DNA of 7,025 nucleotides from Actinomycetota bacterium (GCA_003168295.1 PMST01000128.1:17798-24822), one strand, 5' to 3'; shown: positions 1 through 5,228, counted from the first letter of the stretch. Notes: generated by a model from the sequence alone, not told the origin. A program made the numbers and translations.

Positions 1-83
1 TGGACTTCCGGCGAACCGGTGTCACCCTCACTGGTCGCATACTCCGCCAGGATCTCCTTCTTGACGGCGGTGTCGAGCGGCAC
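1..83 (-). CDS. rpsO: 30S ribosomal protein S15, N-terminal part (cut by left edge)
   Basis: S15 is a primary-binding protein of the small ribosomal subunit. It binds the three-way junction around helices 20-22 of 16S rRNA and helps organise the central domain. Only the first 27 codons are visible. They read VPLDTAVKKEILAEYATSEG followed by DTGSPEV, which is the highly conserved S15 N-terminus; the EGDTGSPEVQ stretch is diagnostic. The start is GTG at 83-81, chosen because a strong AAGGAG ribosome-binding site lies 4 nt upstream and the conserved S15 N-terminus begins there. The rest of the gene (about 60 codons) lies off the left end. In actinomycetes pnp usually follows rpsO, but that is not visible here. 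The gene is divergent from the FUSC gene across about 220 bp, where truB/ribF would be a more usual upstream neighbour. S15 commonly represses its own translation through the mRNA leader. Identification is very secure despite the short fragment. Confidence 0.95.
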   Translation of the reverse strand, partial: MPLDTAVKKEILAEYATSEGDTGSPEV

Positions 84-211
84 GTGACTCCTTAGGATTT
101 AGCACGAAACGGGTTCGCTGAGCTGATCCCGTTCGATGGCACTGAGGGATACTGAGGCCGCCGCATGAGGGTGCAGCAGACCTCTGCTTGTCCCAGCTAG
201 TCGCCGGGCAG
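84..211 (-). promoter_or_regulatory. rpsO 5' leader, candidate S15 autoregulatory RNA
   Basis: The transcribed leader would be about 125 nt if the -10 box at 218-223 is used. Reading the minus strand there are three helices. First, AGCAG(AGGU)CUGCU at 188-175 forms a hairpin with a 4-nt loop. Second, AUCCC (150-146) can pair with GGGAU (130-126). Third, CGAACGGG (135-128) can pair with CCCGUUUCG (113-105), with one bulged U, just upstream of the ribosome-binding site. The second and third helices share 128-130, so they exclude each other. Established knowledge: S15 represses its own mRNA in several bacterial phyla through unrelated leader structures, including ones described in Actinobacteria. 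That this leader is such an element is inference from position and pairing potential. I did not match it to a known covariance model. Confidence 0.4.
88..93 (-). promoter_or_regulatory. Ribosome-binding site of rpsO
   Basis: On the minus strand AAGGAG is followed by 4 nt and then the GTG start codon at 83-81. It is a strong Shine-Dalgarno sequence and fixes the GTG as the start. The preceding bases (TGCTAAATCCT) are A/U-rich for this genome, which would keep the site open unless the upstream helix at 105-135 extends into it. Confidence 0.85.
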
Positions 212-217
212 CGTTTC

Positions 218-223
218 ACATTA
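218..223 (-). promoter_or_regulatory. Putative -10 box for rpsO
   Basis: TAATGT on the minus strand fits the TAnnnT -10 pattern and sits in an otherwise very GC-rich stretch. It would start transcription near 211. No convincing TTGACA-like -35 is visible 16-19 bp upstream, so the call rests on the -10 box and its position alone. rpsO may also be read from a promoter further away. Confidence 0.4.
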
Positions 224-267
224 CCACGGGGCGCCGCGCGGTTGCGCCGCGTCCGCTTAGGGGCGTC

Positions 268-303
268 TGGCTCAGGGCGCGTGCCGTTCCCTAGACTGGG
301 CAA
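268..303 (+). promoter_or_regulatory. Leaderless-type promoter of the FUSC gene
   Basis: TAGACT at 292-297 matches the actinobacterial -10 consensus TAnnnT. Six bases (GGGCAA) separate it from the ATG at 304, so transcription would begin at or next to the A of the start codon. No Shine-Dalgarno sequence precedes the ATG, as expected for a leaderless mRNA, which is common in actinomycetes. A weak -35 candidate (TGGCTC, 268-273) lies 18 bp upstream. The spacing is seen directly; the transcription start is inferred. Confidence 0.55.
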
Positions 304-2715
304 ATGCCCGACCTGAGCAGTGTGCTACGCCGCCCGTCGGGCCGCCACCCGACCGCCGCTTCGCCCCGGTCCGCGCCGCAGGCCGGCCGCGGGTCAAGGC
401 CTGCCTGGTGGCCGGCCTGGTCGGTGCCAGCCGCGATGCGGACGGTGCGCGTGGTCCTGGTGATTCCCCCGCTGTTCGCCCTGACCTACGAGGGCTTCGG
501 CAACCTGCAGATGGCCCTGTTCGCCGCGTTCGGCGGCTTCGCCAGCCTGATCTTCGCCGCGTTCGGCGGTACCAAGCGGGACAAGCTCGTCGCGCATCTC
601 GGGCTGGCCGTGACCGGGAGCATCGGGCTGATCATCGGCACCGCGGTCAGCCCGGTCAAATGGCTGGCTGTCGTGGTCACGATCCCGGTGGCGTTCGGCA
701 TCTTCTTCGCCGGCGTAGCCGGGCCCAACGCGGCCTCCGGCGTGGCCGGCGCGCTGCTCGGCTACGTGCTGCCGGTGGCCACGCCCGGCACGGTCGCCAT
801 GATCCCGGACCGGCTGGCGGGCTGGTGGCTGGCCTGCGTGGTCTCGACGGCGGCGGTGCTGCTGTTCTCGCCGCCATCGCCCGGCGACCGGCTGCGCGCG
901 GCGGCGGCCGGCTCAGCGCACGCGCTCGCCGCTCAGCTTTCCGCGGCCGTAAAGGGCACCGCCACGTCCGCCGACCACGCGAAATGCGTGGCGGCCAAGC
1001 AGGAGCTCATGAACGCTTTCGCCACCACGCCGTTCCGGCCGACCGGACTGGCCACGGCCGATCAGGCGCTGGCCAGCGTGGTCCAGCTGCTCGAGTGGTG
1101 CACTTCGCTGATCGCCGACGCCACCGAGGCGCACCCGAACCTGGACCGGGCCGACCAGTGCGACCGCGACCTGCTGGCTCAGACCGCCTCGGTGCTCAGC
1201 CGGACCGGCGACCTGCTGGCCGGCCAGGCCATGGATGACCCGGGCGCGCTGCTCGACGCGAGCGAGATGGACCGGCAGCGCGATGCGTGCGCCGCCTACC
1301 ACCGGTCGGCGCCGCCGAACCGGGACTACGACGCGGTGGAGATCATCGCCAGGTACACCTTCCACGCCCAGGCGATCTCCATCTGCGTGCGGTCCATCGT
1401 CGCGGACACCCTGATCGCCACCAGGCACGCGGATCCGGAGACGATCGCCGCGCGACGGCGCGGCTGGTACGGAGCCCAGCCCGAGGGCACGACGGCCGAA
1501 CGGCGGGTGGCCGCCCTATCCGGCGCGATCGGCGTCTTGACCAGGCACGCGAGTGTCCGTTCGGTCTGGTTCCTGAACAGCCTGCGCGGGTCGCTGGCCC
1601 TGGCCGCCGCGGTCCTGGTCGCCGACGTCTCCGGGGTCCAGCACGGGTTCTGGGTGGTGCTCGGCACGCTGTCGGTGCTGCGCACGAACGCGGCCTCCAC
1701 CGAGTCCACCGCGCTGCGCGCGCTCGGCGGCACCGTGATCGGCTTCGCCGTCGGCGCCCTGCTGCTGCTCGGCATCGGCACCAGCACCCCGGCGCTGTGG
1801 GCGGCATTTCCCATCGCGCTCGCCGTCGCCGCCTACGCGCCGGGGACACTCCCCTTTGCCTTCGGGCAGGCGGCGTTCACCGTGGTCGTGGTGGTCCTGT
1901 TCAACCTGCTGCAACCGGTCGGCTGGAAGGTCGGCCTGCTGCGCATCCAGGACGTGGCCCTGGGCTGCCTGGTGAGCCTGGTGGTCGGCGTGCTGTTCTG
2001 GCCGCGCGGGGCCGGCTCCATCGTCGGCGACGACCTCGCCGACGCGTTCCGGCGCGGCGCGGCGTACCTGACCCAGGCGGTGGACTGGGCGCTTGGCTCG
2101 CGGCACGCCCCGCCGGACGCGGGCGCCGCGGCGGTGACCGCCGGCATCCGGCTGGACGAGGCGCTGCGCGGCTTCCTGGCCGAGCAGGGCGCGAAGCGGC
2201 TGTCGAAAGAGGACATGTGGATGCTGGTGATGGCCACCATGCGGCTCAGGCTGACCGCCTATTCGCTGGCCGGCCTGGAGGCGCCGGACGCCATCCGGCA
2301 CACCTCGCACCGCGGGACGGCCCATGTGCGCGCCGCGCTGTCCCAGGCGACGGCCGACCTGACGGGCTTCTACGAACGGGTCGCATTGCTGGTGGGACGG
2401 CCGATCCCTCATCAGGTGCTGCTGCCGGTCACCGTTCCGCCGTTCGCCAGCCTGGACGGGAACGACGGGAACGGCAGCAGGATCGTGCTCGGCCAGGCCG
2501 ACGGGATAGGCGAGGCGGGCGGGGACGGGGCTGACGACGCGGACGGGACGAGTGAGAACGCAGGAACGAATCTGGTCCGTGTGATCACGGCTCCGCGTCA
2601 TCCGCACCTGCTGTGGGTGCACGAGCACCTGCAGCATCTCAGCTCGCACGCGGGTGCGATCGCCGATCCGGCCGCGCACGTGGCCGAGCAGCGGCGTCTG
2701 GCCTGGTGGCGCTAG
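304..2715 (+). CDS. FUSC family membrane protein (fusaric acid resistance / aromatic acid exporter-like)
   Basis: An 803-residue integral membrane protein with the two-block layout of FUSC/YccS/AaeB-like proteins. Residues 1-44 are a basic, proline-rich cytoplasmic start. Residues about 46-189 hold roughly six hydrophobic spans. Residues about 195-420 are a soluble, largely helical middle. Residues about 428-566 hold a second set of about six spans, and residues 570-803 are a cytoplasmic tail. The second block carries the family signature, with GFWVVLGTLSVLRTNAAS (448-465) followed by the RALGGTVIG turn (472-480). Residues 717-757 form a Gly/Asp-rich linker. The family is linked to proton-driven export of small aromatic acids and related toxic compounds, but the substrate here cannot be told. 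The start at 304 is supported by a -10 box placed for leaderless transcription and by G/C-rich third positions from the first codon; an internal ATG (Met45) would also keep all membrane spans. The gene is divergent from rpsO and convergent with the aldo/keto reductase gene, 7 bp away. Confidence 0.87.
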   Translation: MPDLSSVLRRPSGRHPTAASPRSAPQAGRGSRPAWWPAWSVPAAMRTVRVVLVIPPLFALTYEGFGNLQMALFAAFGGFASLIFAAFGGTKRDKLVAHLGLAVTGSIGLIIGTAVSPVKWLAVVVTIPVAFGIFFAGVAGPNAASGVAGALLGYVLPVATPGTVAMIPDRLAGWWLACVVSTAAVLLFSPPSPGDRLRAAAAGSAHALAAQLSAAVKGTATSADHAKCVAAKQELMNAFATTPFRPTGLATADQALASVVQLLEWCTSLIADATEAHPNLDRADQCDRDLLAQTASVLSRTGDLLAGQAMDDPGALLDASEMDRQRDACAAYHRSAPPNRDYDAVEIIARYTFHAQAISICVRSIVADTLIATRHADPETIAARRRGWYGAQPEGTTAERRVAALSGAIGVLTRHASVRSVWFLNSLRGSLALAAAVLVADVSGVQHGFWVVLGTLSVLRTNAASTESTALRALGGTVIGFAVGALLLLGIGTSTPALWAAFPIALAVAAYAPGTLPFAFGQAAFTVVVVVLFNLLQPVGWKVGLLRIQDVALGCLVSLVVGVLFWPRGAGSIVGDDLADAFRRGAAYLTQAVDWALGSRHAPPDAGAAAVTAGIRLDEALRGFLAEQGAKRLSKEDMWMLVMATMRLRLTAYSLAGLEAPDAIRHTSHRGTAHVRAALSQATADLTGFYERVALLVGRPIPHQVLLPVTVPPFASLDGNDGNGSRIVLGQADGIGEAGGDGADDADGTSENAGTNLVRVITAPRHPHLLWVHEHLQHLSSHAGAIADPAAHVAEQRRLAWWR
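2455..2472 (+). repeat. Tandem 9-bp duplication inside the FUSC gene
   Basis: GACGGGAAC occurs twice in a row in frame and encodes Asp-Gly-Asn twice (residues 718-723). It lies in the Gly/Asp-rich linker near the C-terminus and looks like a slippage-type expansion in a part of the protein under little constraint. Confidence 0.7.
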
Positions 2716-2722
2716 AGGTGGG

Positions 2723-3676
2723 CTAGTAGCGGGCGCCGACGACCTGGCTGCCGAGCGGGTCCAGGACGGCCAGTTCGTCGGCGGTGAGCGTGACGTCCAG
2801 GGCGGCGACGTTCTGCTCCAGCCACTTGACCCGCTTGGTGCCCGGGATGGGTGCTAGCGGGACCCCGAGCCGGTCGGCCTGGGCGTACACCCAGGCCAGC
2901 GCGACCTGGGCGGGAGCCACGCCCTTCGCGTCGGCCACCGAGCGGACCGCGTCGACGATCGCGGTGTTGGCGGTGGCGGCGTCGCCGGAGAACCGCGGGT
3001 TACGACGGCGGAAGTCCCTGTCATCCAGCGCGGCAAGGTCGACGGTGGCGGTGAGGAAGCCGCGGCCCAGCGGCGAGTAGGGCACGAAGCCGACACCGAG
3101 CTCGCGCATGGCGCCGATCGCATCGTTCTCGATGTCGCGGGTCCATAGCGAGTACTCGGTCTGCACCGCGGTGATCGGGTGAACCGCGTGCGCGCGGCGT
3201 AGCAGTTCGCCGCTGACCTCGGACAGGCCGAGGTAGCGGACCTTGCCCTCGGCGACGAGCTCGGCCATCGCGCCGACGGTCTCCTCGATTTCCGCCGTCT
3301 GCGGCGGGCGGTGCAGGTAGTACAGGTCAATAAAGTCGACGCCGAGCCTGGTGAGCGAGGACTCGCAGGACCGCTTCACATAGGCGGCCTCGCCGCGGAC
3401 CACGCGGTTCGCCTCGCCGCCCGACCGGTCGATGCCGAACTTGGTGGCCAGCTGCACCTCATCGCGCCGGTGCGCGATGCCGCGGCCGACCAGGACCTCG
3501 TTGTGACCGGCCCCGTAAAGGTCCGCGGTGTCGATGAAGGTGACCCTGAGGTCGAGCGCGCGGCGGATGGTGGCGATCGATTCGTCCCAGTCGGTGGCGC
3601 CGTACCACTCGCTCATCCCCATGCAGCCCAGGCCCTGGGCCGACACGGTGAGCTCGCCAAGCTTGGTGGTGCGCAT
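2723..3676 (-). CDS. Aldo/keto reductase (AKR superfamily, NADPH-dependent oxidoreductase)
   Basis: A cytoplasmic, monomer-sized (317 residues) TIM-barrel enzyme that reduces aldehydes or ketones to alcohols with NAD(P)H. The catalytic tetrad is complete: Asp49 and Tyr54 in FIDTADLYG, Lys79 in LATKFG, and His122 in LYYLHRPP. The cofactor-binding segments are present: SPLGRGFLT (201-209) and [13 protein letters not shown] (277-289). The N-terminal [12 protein letters not shown] is typical of the bacterial group that includes AKR13 and YakC-like enzymes, and the full length fits that family. The physiological substrate cannot be predicted. It is the second gene of an operon with the MerR-family regulator, 16 bp downstream. 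The regulator's stop codon TAA supplies the first bases of this gene's AAGGAG, which suggests coupled translation. The start at 3676 gives the conserved N-terminus (MRTTKLGE), and no other in-frame start precedes it. Expression is probably controlled by the MerR protein from the promoter at 4081-4111. Its 3' end is 7 bp from the convergent FUSC gene. Confidence 0.93.
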   Translation of the reverse strand: MRTTKLGELTVSAQGLGCMGMSEWYGATDWDESIATIRRALDLRVTFIDTADLYGAGHNEVLVGRGIAHRRDEVQLATKFGIDRSGGEANRVVRGEAAYVKRSCESSLTRLGVDFIDLYYLHRPPQTAEIEETVGAMAELVAEGKVRYLGLSEVSGELLRRAHAVHPITAVQTEYSLWTRDIENDAIGAMRELGVGFVPYSPLGRGFLTATVDLAALDDRDFRRRNPRFSGDAATANTAIVDAVRSVADAKGVAPAQVALAWVYAQADRLGVPLAPIPGTKRVKWLEQNVAALDVTLTADELAVLDPLGSQVVGARY

Positions 3677-3688
3677 GTGTTTTACTTG

Positions 3689-3694
3689 CTCCTT
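3689..3694 (-). promoter_or_regulatory. Ribosome-binding site of the aldo/keto reductase gene, overlapping the MerR stop codon
   Basis: On the minus strand AAGGAG begins with the last two bases of the MerR stop codon TAA (3695-3693). The distance to the ATG at 3676 is 12 nt, longer than the usual 5-9. Overlap of stop and Shine-Dalgarno sequence suggests that ribosomes finishing merR help start the reductase. Confidence 0.7.
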
Positions 3695-4073
3695 AGAGAT
3701 TGCTGGTTTCCAGCGCGGCCAAGCGGCTGCCGTAAAAGCTGATCTTCGAGTCGAGCAGCTTGAGGCATTCCCGCTGAGTCGCCAGCGACCGGCGCACTTC
3801 CTCGCGGTGCCGCTTGAGCAGCTCGATCCGTTCCGCCTCGCCCGCGCCCGACCTGACGAGCTCGGCGTACCGCTGCATGTCCCGTACCGGCATCCCGGTG
3901 GCGCGCAGCTTGGTCAGCAACGACAGCCAGTCCAGATCACGGTCACTGAACCGGCGCCGGCCGTCCCCGCCCCGCTCGATCGCGTCGAGCAGGCCGATCC
4001 GCTCGTACCAGCGCAGCGTGTGCTGGGAGAGGCCGCACTTTTCTGCCGCTTCGCCGATGCTCCAGGTCGTCAC
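3693..4073 (-). CDS. MerR-family transcriptional regulator
   Basis: A 126-residue dimeric DNA-binding regulator, the usual size for the short, non-metal MerR group. Residues 3-22 form the winged-helix HTH, with the family signature [10 protein letters not shown] at 20-29. Residues 38-70 form the wing and second helix pair ([13 protein letters not shown], then LRATGMPV). Residues about 77-118 form the antiparallel dimerisation coiled coil, ending in a short tail. The neighbouring aldo/keto reductase and the operator type suggest the NmlR/AdhR-like group, which senses carbonyls or electrophiles. However, the wing-region position that holds the sensor cysteine in that group appears to be Thr54 here; the only cysteines are Cys13 and Cys103. 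No metal-binding cysteine cluster is present. The start is GTG at 4073, with a weak AGG just upstream and a -10 box 7 nt away, so the mRNA may be leaderless. It is the first gene of the operon and very likely binds the inverted repeat in its own promoter. Confidence 0.92.
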   Translation of the reverse strand: MTTWSIGEAAEKCGLSQHTLRWYERIGLLDAIERGGDGRRRFSDRDLDWLSLLTKLRATGMPVRDMQRYAELVRSGAGEAERIELLKRHREEVRRSLATQRECLKLLDSKISFYGSRLAALETSNL

Positions 4074-4080
4074 GCACCTG

Positions 4081-4111
4081 AGCCTATGAGTTAGAGTGCG
4101 CTCTAACGCAA
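4081..4111 (-). promoter_or_regulatory. MerR-type promoter of the merR-aldo/keto reductase operon (19-bp spacer)
   Basis: On the minus strand, -35 TTGCGT (4111-4106) and -10 TAGGCT (4086-4081) are separated by exactly 19 bp. This over-long spacer is the hallmark of promoters that MerR proteins activate by untwisting DNA. An 18-bp inverted repeat fills most of the spacer. Only 7 nt lie between the -10 and the GTG start at 4073, so transcription should start at or just before the start codon. Architecture is seen directly; activation is inferred from the family. Confidence 0.75.
4090..4107. promoter_or_regulatory. Inverted-repeat operator for the MerR regulator
   Basis: GTTAGAGTGCGCTCTAAC has perfect 7-bp arms (GTTAGAG / CTCTAAC) around a TGCG centre. 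It resembles the TTAGAGT-ACTCTAA type of operator known for NmlR/AdhR-like MerR regulators, with one central mismatch. It lies between the -35 and -10 boxes, overlapping the -35 end. Confidence 0.75.
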
Positions 4112-4142
4112 ACGGGTGTGTCTGGGCGAGCGAGGCCGCTCT

Positions 4143-4160
4143 GAGCTGGCCGGCTAGCTC
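4143..4160. repeat. Imperfect palindrome across the DUF4230 stop codon
   Basis: GAGCTGGCCGGCTAGCTC is an 18-bp palindrome with a single mismatched pair. It overlaps the stop codon (TAG at 4156-4154) and the first bases after it. It could fold as a hairpin in the transcript and slow read-through into merR, but it has no U-tract, so I do not call it a terminator. Confidence 0.35.
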
Positions 4161-4813
4161 GCGGGCGCGCTGCCGAACGTCACGGTGACATGCTGGAAGC
4201 CAAGCGAGGTCAGCATGCCGGTGAGCATCGCCTCGGTATTCTTCTGCGCTTGCGCCAGCAGCGGGCTCTGCTGGGCCGCGGTCTCGATCTTGGCCTGGGC
4301 GGTCTCGTAGACCTGCTGCTGGCTGTTCGGGTTGCCGGAGAAGAAGTTGCCGATCCGGTTGAACAGGCCCTGCTGCTCCGCGTACACGTACGACTGGGAC
4401 ACGTTGAGCACGGCCGGCTCCAGCTGCGCCTTCGGCAGCGCCACCGTGACCGCGGTCCGGTTCGCCGACATCGTGAGCGCCTGGCTCTTCAGCTGGGAGA
4501 AGTCGATGTAGGCGATGTCGGTGCCTTGCCCGATGAAGAGCGTCTCGCTGCCGGCCAGGAATGAGGGCAGCAGAGCGGTGCGCTTGGTCAGGTCGACCAC
4601 GACCTCGAACGAGCCGCTGGCCGCCTCGTAGCGGCTGAGCTCGGTGATCGACTTCAGGATGACGGGCTGGCTGCGCACCGTCGTGGTCTGCGCGAACGGG
4701 TTCCTCAGCTGCGGCAGCAGGTGCACCGCGGACAGCACCACGACCAGCACGATCACCGCGATGATCGCGGCCACGATCCCGCCCAGCCGTCCCGTCCCTG
4801 GCAGGCGCGGCAT
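4154..4813 (-). CDS. Membrane-anchored DUF4230 domain protein
   Basis: A 219-residue protein. Residues 1-10 are a short, slightly basic cytoplasmic start, and residues 11-32 are one hydrophobic span with no signal-peptidase site that I can see. Residues about 45-214 form an extracytoplasmic domain that fits DUF4230: the beta-rich opening with SITELSRYE (55-63), then FIGQGTDIAYIDFSQL (93-108), then VALPKAQLEPAVLNVS (124-139), and a helical C-terminal part (165-205) ending in LTSLGFQHVTVTF. The molecular function of this family is unknown. The start at 4813 is preceded by GAGGTGAGGA at 5-nt spacing. A longer reading from 4882 adds 23 residues (beginning MEKFSETT) with far less G/C at third positions and only a weak ribosome-binding site, so I reject it; automatic annotation may still use it. 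The gene is divergent from the small membrane protein at 4996 and lies 80 bp upstream of merR, which has its own promoter. Confidence 0.82.
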   Translation of the reverse strand: MPRLPGTGRLGGIVAAIIAVIVLVVVLSAVHLLPQLRNPFAQTTTVRSQPVILKSITELSRYEAASGSFEVVVDLTKRTALLPSFLAGSETLFIGQGTDIAYIDFSQLKSQALTMSANRTAVTVALPKAQLEPAVLNVSQSYVYAEQQGLFNRIGNFFSGNPNSQQQVYETAQAKIETAAQQSPLLAQAQKNTEAMLTGMLTSLGFQHVTVTFGSAPAS

Positions 4814-4818
4814 GGTTA

Positions 4819-4828
4819 TCCTCACCTC
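4819..4828 (-). promoter_or_regulatory. Ribosome-binding site deciding the DUF4230 start
   Basis: GAGGTGAGGA on the minus strand lies 5 nt before the ATG at 4813. It offers two good matches to the anti-Shine-Dalgarno sequence, whereas the ATG at 4882 has only GGAACG upstream. This supports the shorter 219-residue protein. Confidence 0.7.
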
Positions 4829-4944
4829 GCGCGGCCGGCCCTTTTCTTGCGCTTCGCGTGTCGTTTCAGAGAACTTTTCCATCGCGCCGTTCCATGTCGT
4901 AGGCCGGGCTTCATTCTCGACCCGGAACTACCCGGGACCGGGCA

Positions 4945-4950
4945 GATAAT
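4945..4950 (+). promoter_or_regulatory. Possible -10 box for the small membrane protein gene
   Basis: GATAAT is a near-consensus -10 hexamer in GC-rich DNA, about 46 bp before the ATG at 4996. No matching TTGACA is seen at 16-19 bp. A GGAAC motif lies at 4924-4928, but no standard ECF -10 follows it. Weak support. Confidence 0.25.
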
Positions 4951-4995
4951 TCGGATCACCCGGCATATCGCGCCGTGCCTGGGCATAGATACGGC

Positions 4996-5217
4996 ATGAG
5001 GTCCAGAGCCAGACGAGGCGAAGATTACGGGGAGTGGTCCAGGGGCCCGCGGCGGCGGTGGCGCCCGCGATCCCGGGCCGGCGGCTGCCTGATGTGGGTG
5101 GTGCTGTTGATCCTGATCCTCATCGTGCTTTCCGTGCTGTTCGGCGGTTTCCAGAAAGGCACCAAGACCGGCAGCCTCAGCCACTCCCCCGCTGTCACCT
5201 TTACCTTTCTACGCTGA
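4996..5217 (+). CDS. Small single-span membrane protein of unknown function
   Basis: A 73-residue protein. Residues 1-30 are strongly basic (Arg-rich, about eleven Arg). Residues 33-52 form one very hydrophobic segment (MWVVLLILILIVLSVLFGGF). Residues 53-73 are a short polar tail (QKGTKTG onward). The positive-inside rule predicts a cytoplasmic N-terminus and a short outside tail. I do not recognise a named family. The combination of Arg-rich start, Gly-Cys before the span and GGFQKGTK after it resembles small conserved actinomycete membrane proteins, but that is from memory and unverified. ATG at 4996 is chosen; an in-frame GTG at 4975 would add seven residues. Neither has a clear Shine-Dalgarno sequence. 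GATAAT at 4945-4950 could be a -10 box. The gene is divergent from the DUF4230 gene and its stop is 11 bp from the convergent pnkp stop. It could be a spurious ORF, but the membrane pattern makes it likely real. Confidence 0.68.
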   Translation: MRSRARRGEDYGEWSRGPRRRWRPRSRAGGCLMWVVLLILILIVLSVLFGGFQKGTKTGSLSHSPAVTFTFLR

Positions 5218-5228
5218 TTGTGGATCGT

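Noticed and set aside
28..303. 91-codon minus-strand open frame across the rpsO start and leader
   Set aside because: It is in a different frame from rpsO, overlaps its conserved N-terminus, ribosome-binding site and leader, and its product has no recognisable fold.
408..1238. 276-codon plus-strand frame inside the FUSC gene (and a similar one at 1287-2534)
   Set aside because: Arg/Gly/Ala-rich out-of-frame shadows of the FUSC coding sequence; not a frameshifted half, since the FUSC frame is continuous.
1418..1552. Repeated ACCAGGCACGCG in the FUSC gene (near 1420 and 1540)
   Set aside because: A 12-bp match encoding similar Thr-Arg-His-Ala residues in GC-rich coding DNA; no further copies or structure, so most likely chance.
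1516..2679. 387-codon minus-strand open frame opposite the FUSC gene
   Set aside because: High-GC DNA gives long open antisense frames. The product is rich in Arg, Gln and His with no domain, while the plus-strand frame encodes a clear membrane protein.
3311..4094. Plus-strand open frames opposite the aldo/keto reductase and MerR genes
   Set aside because: They lie opposite two intact, well-recognised genes and across the MerR promoter; composition is that of antisense shadows.
5218..5228. Terminator between the small membrane gene and pnkp
   Set aside because: Only 11 bp, with no inverted repeat and no T-tract.
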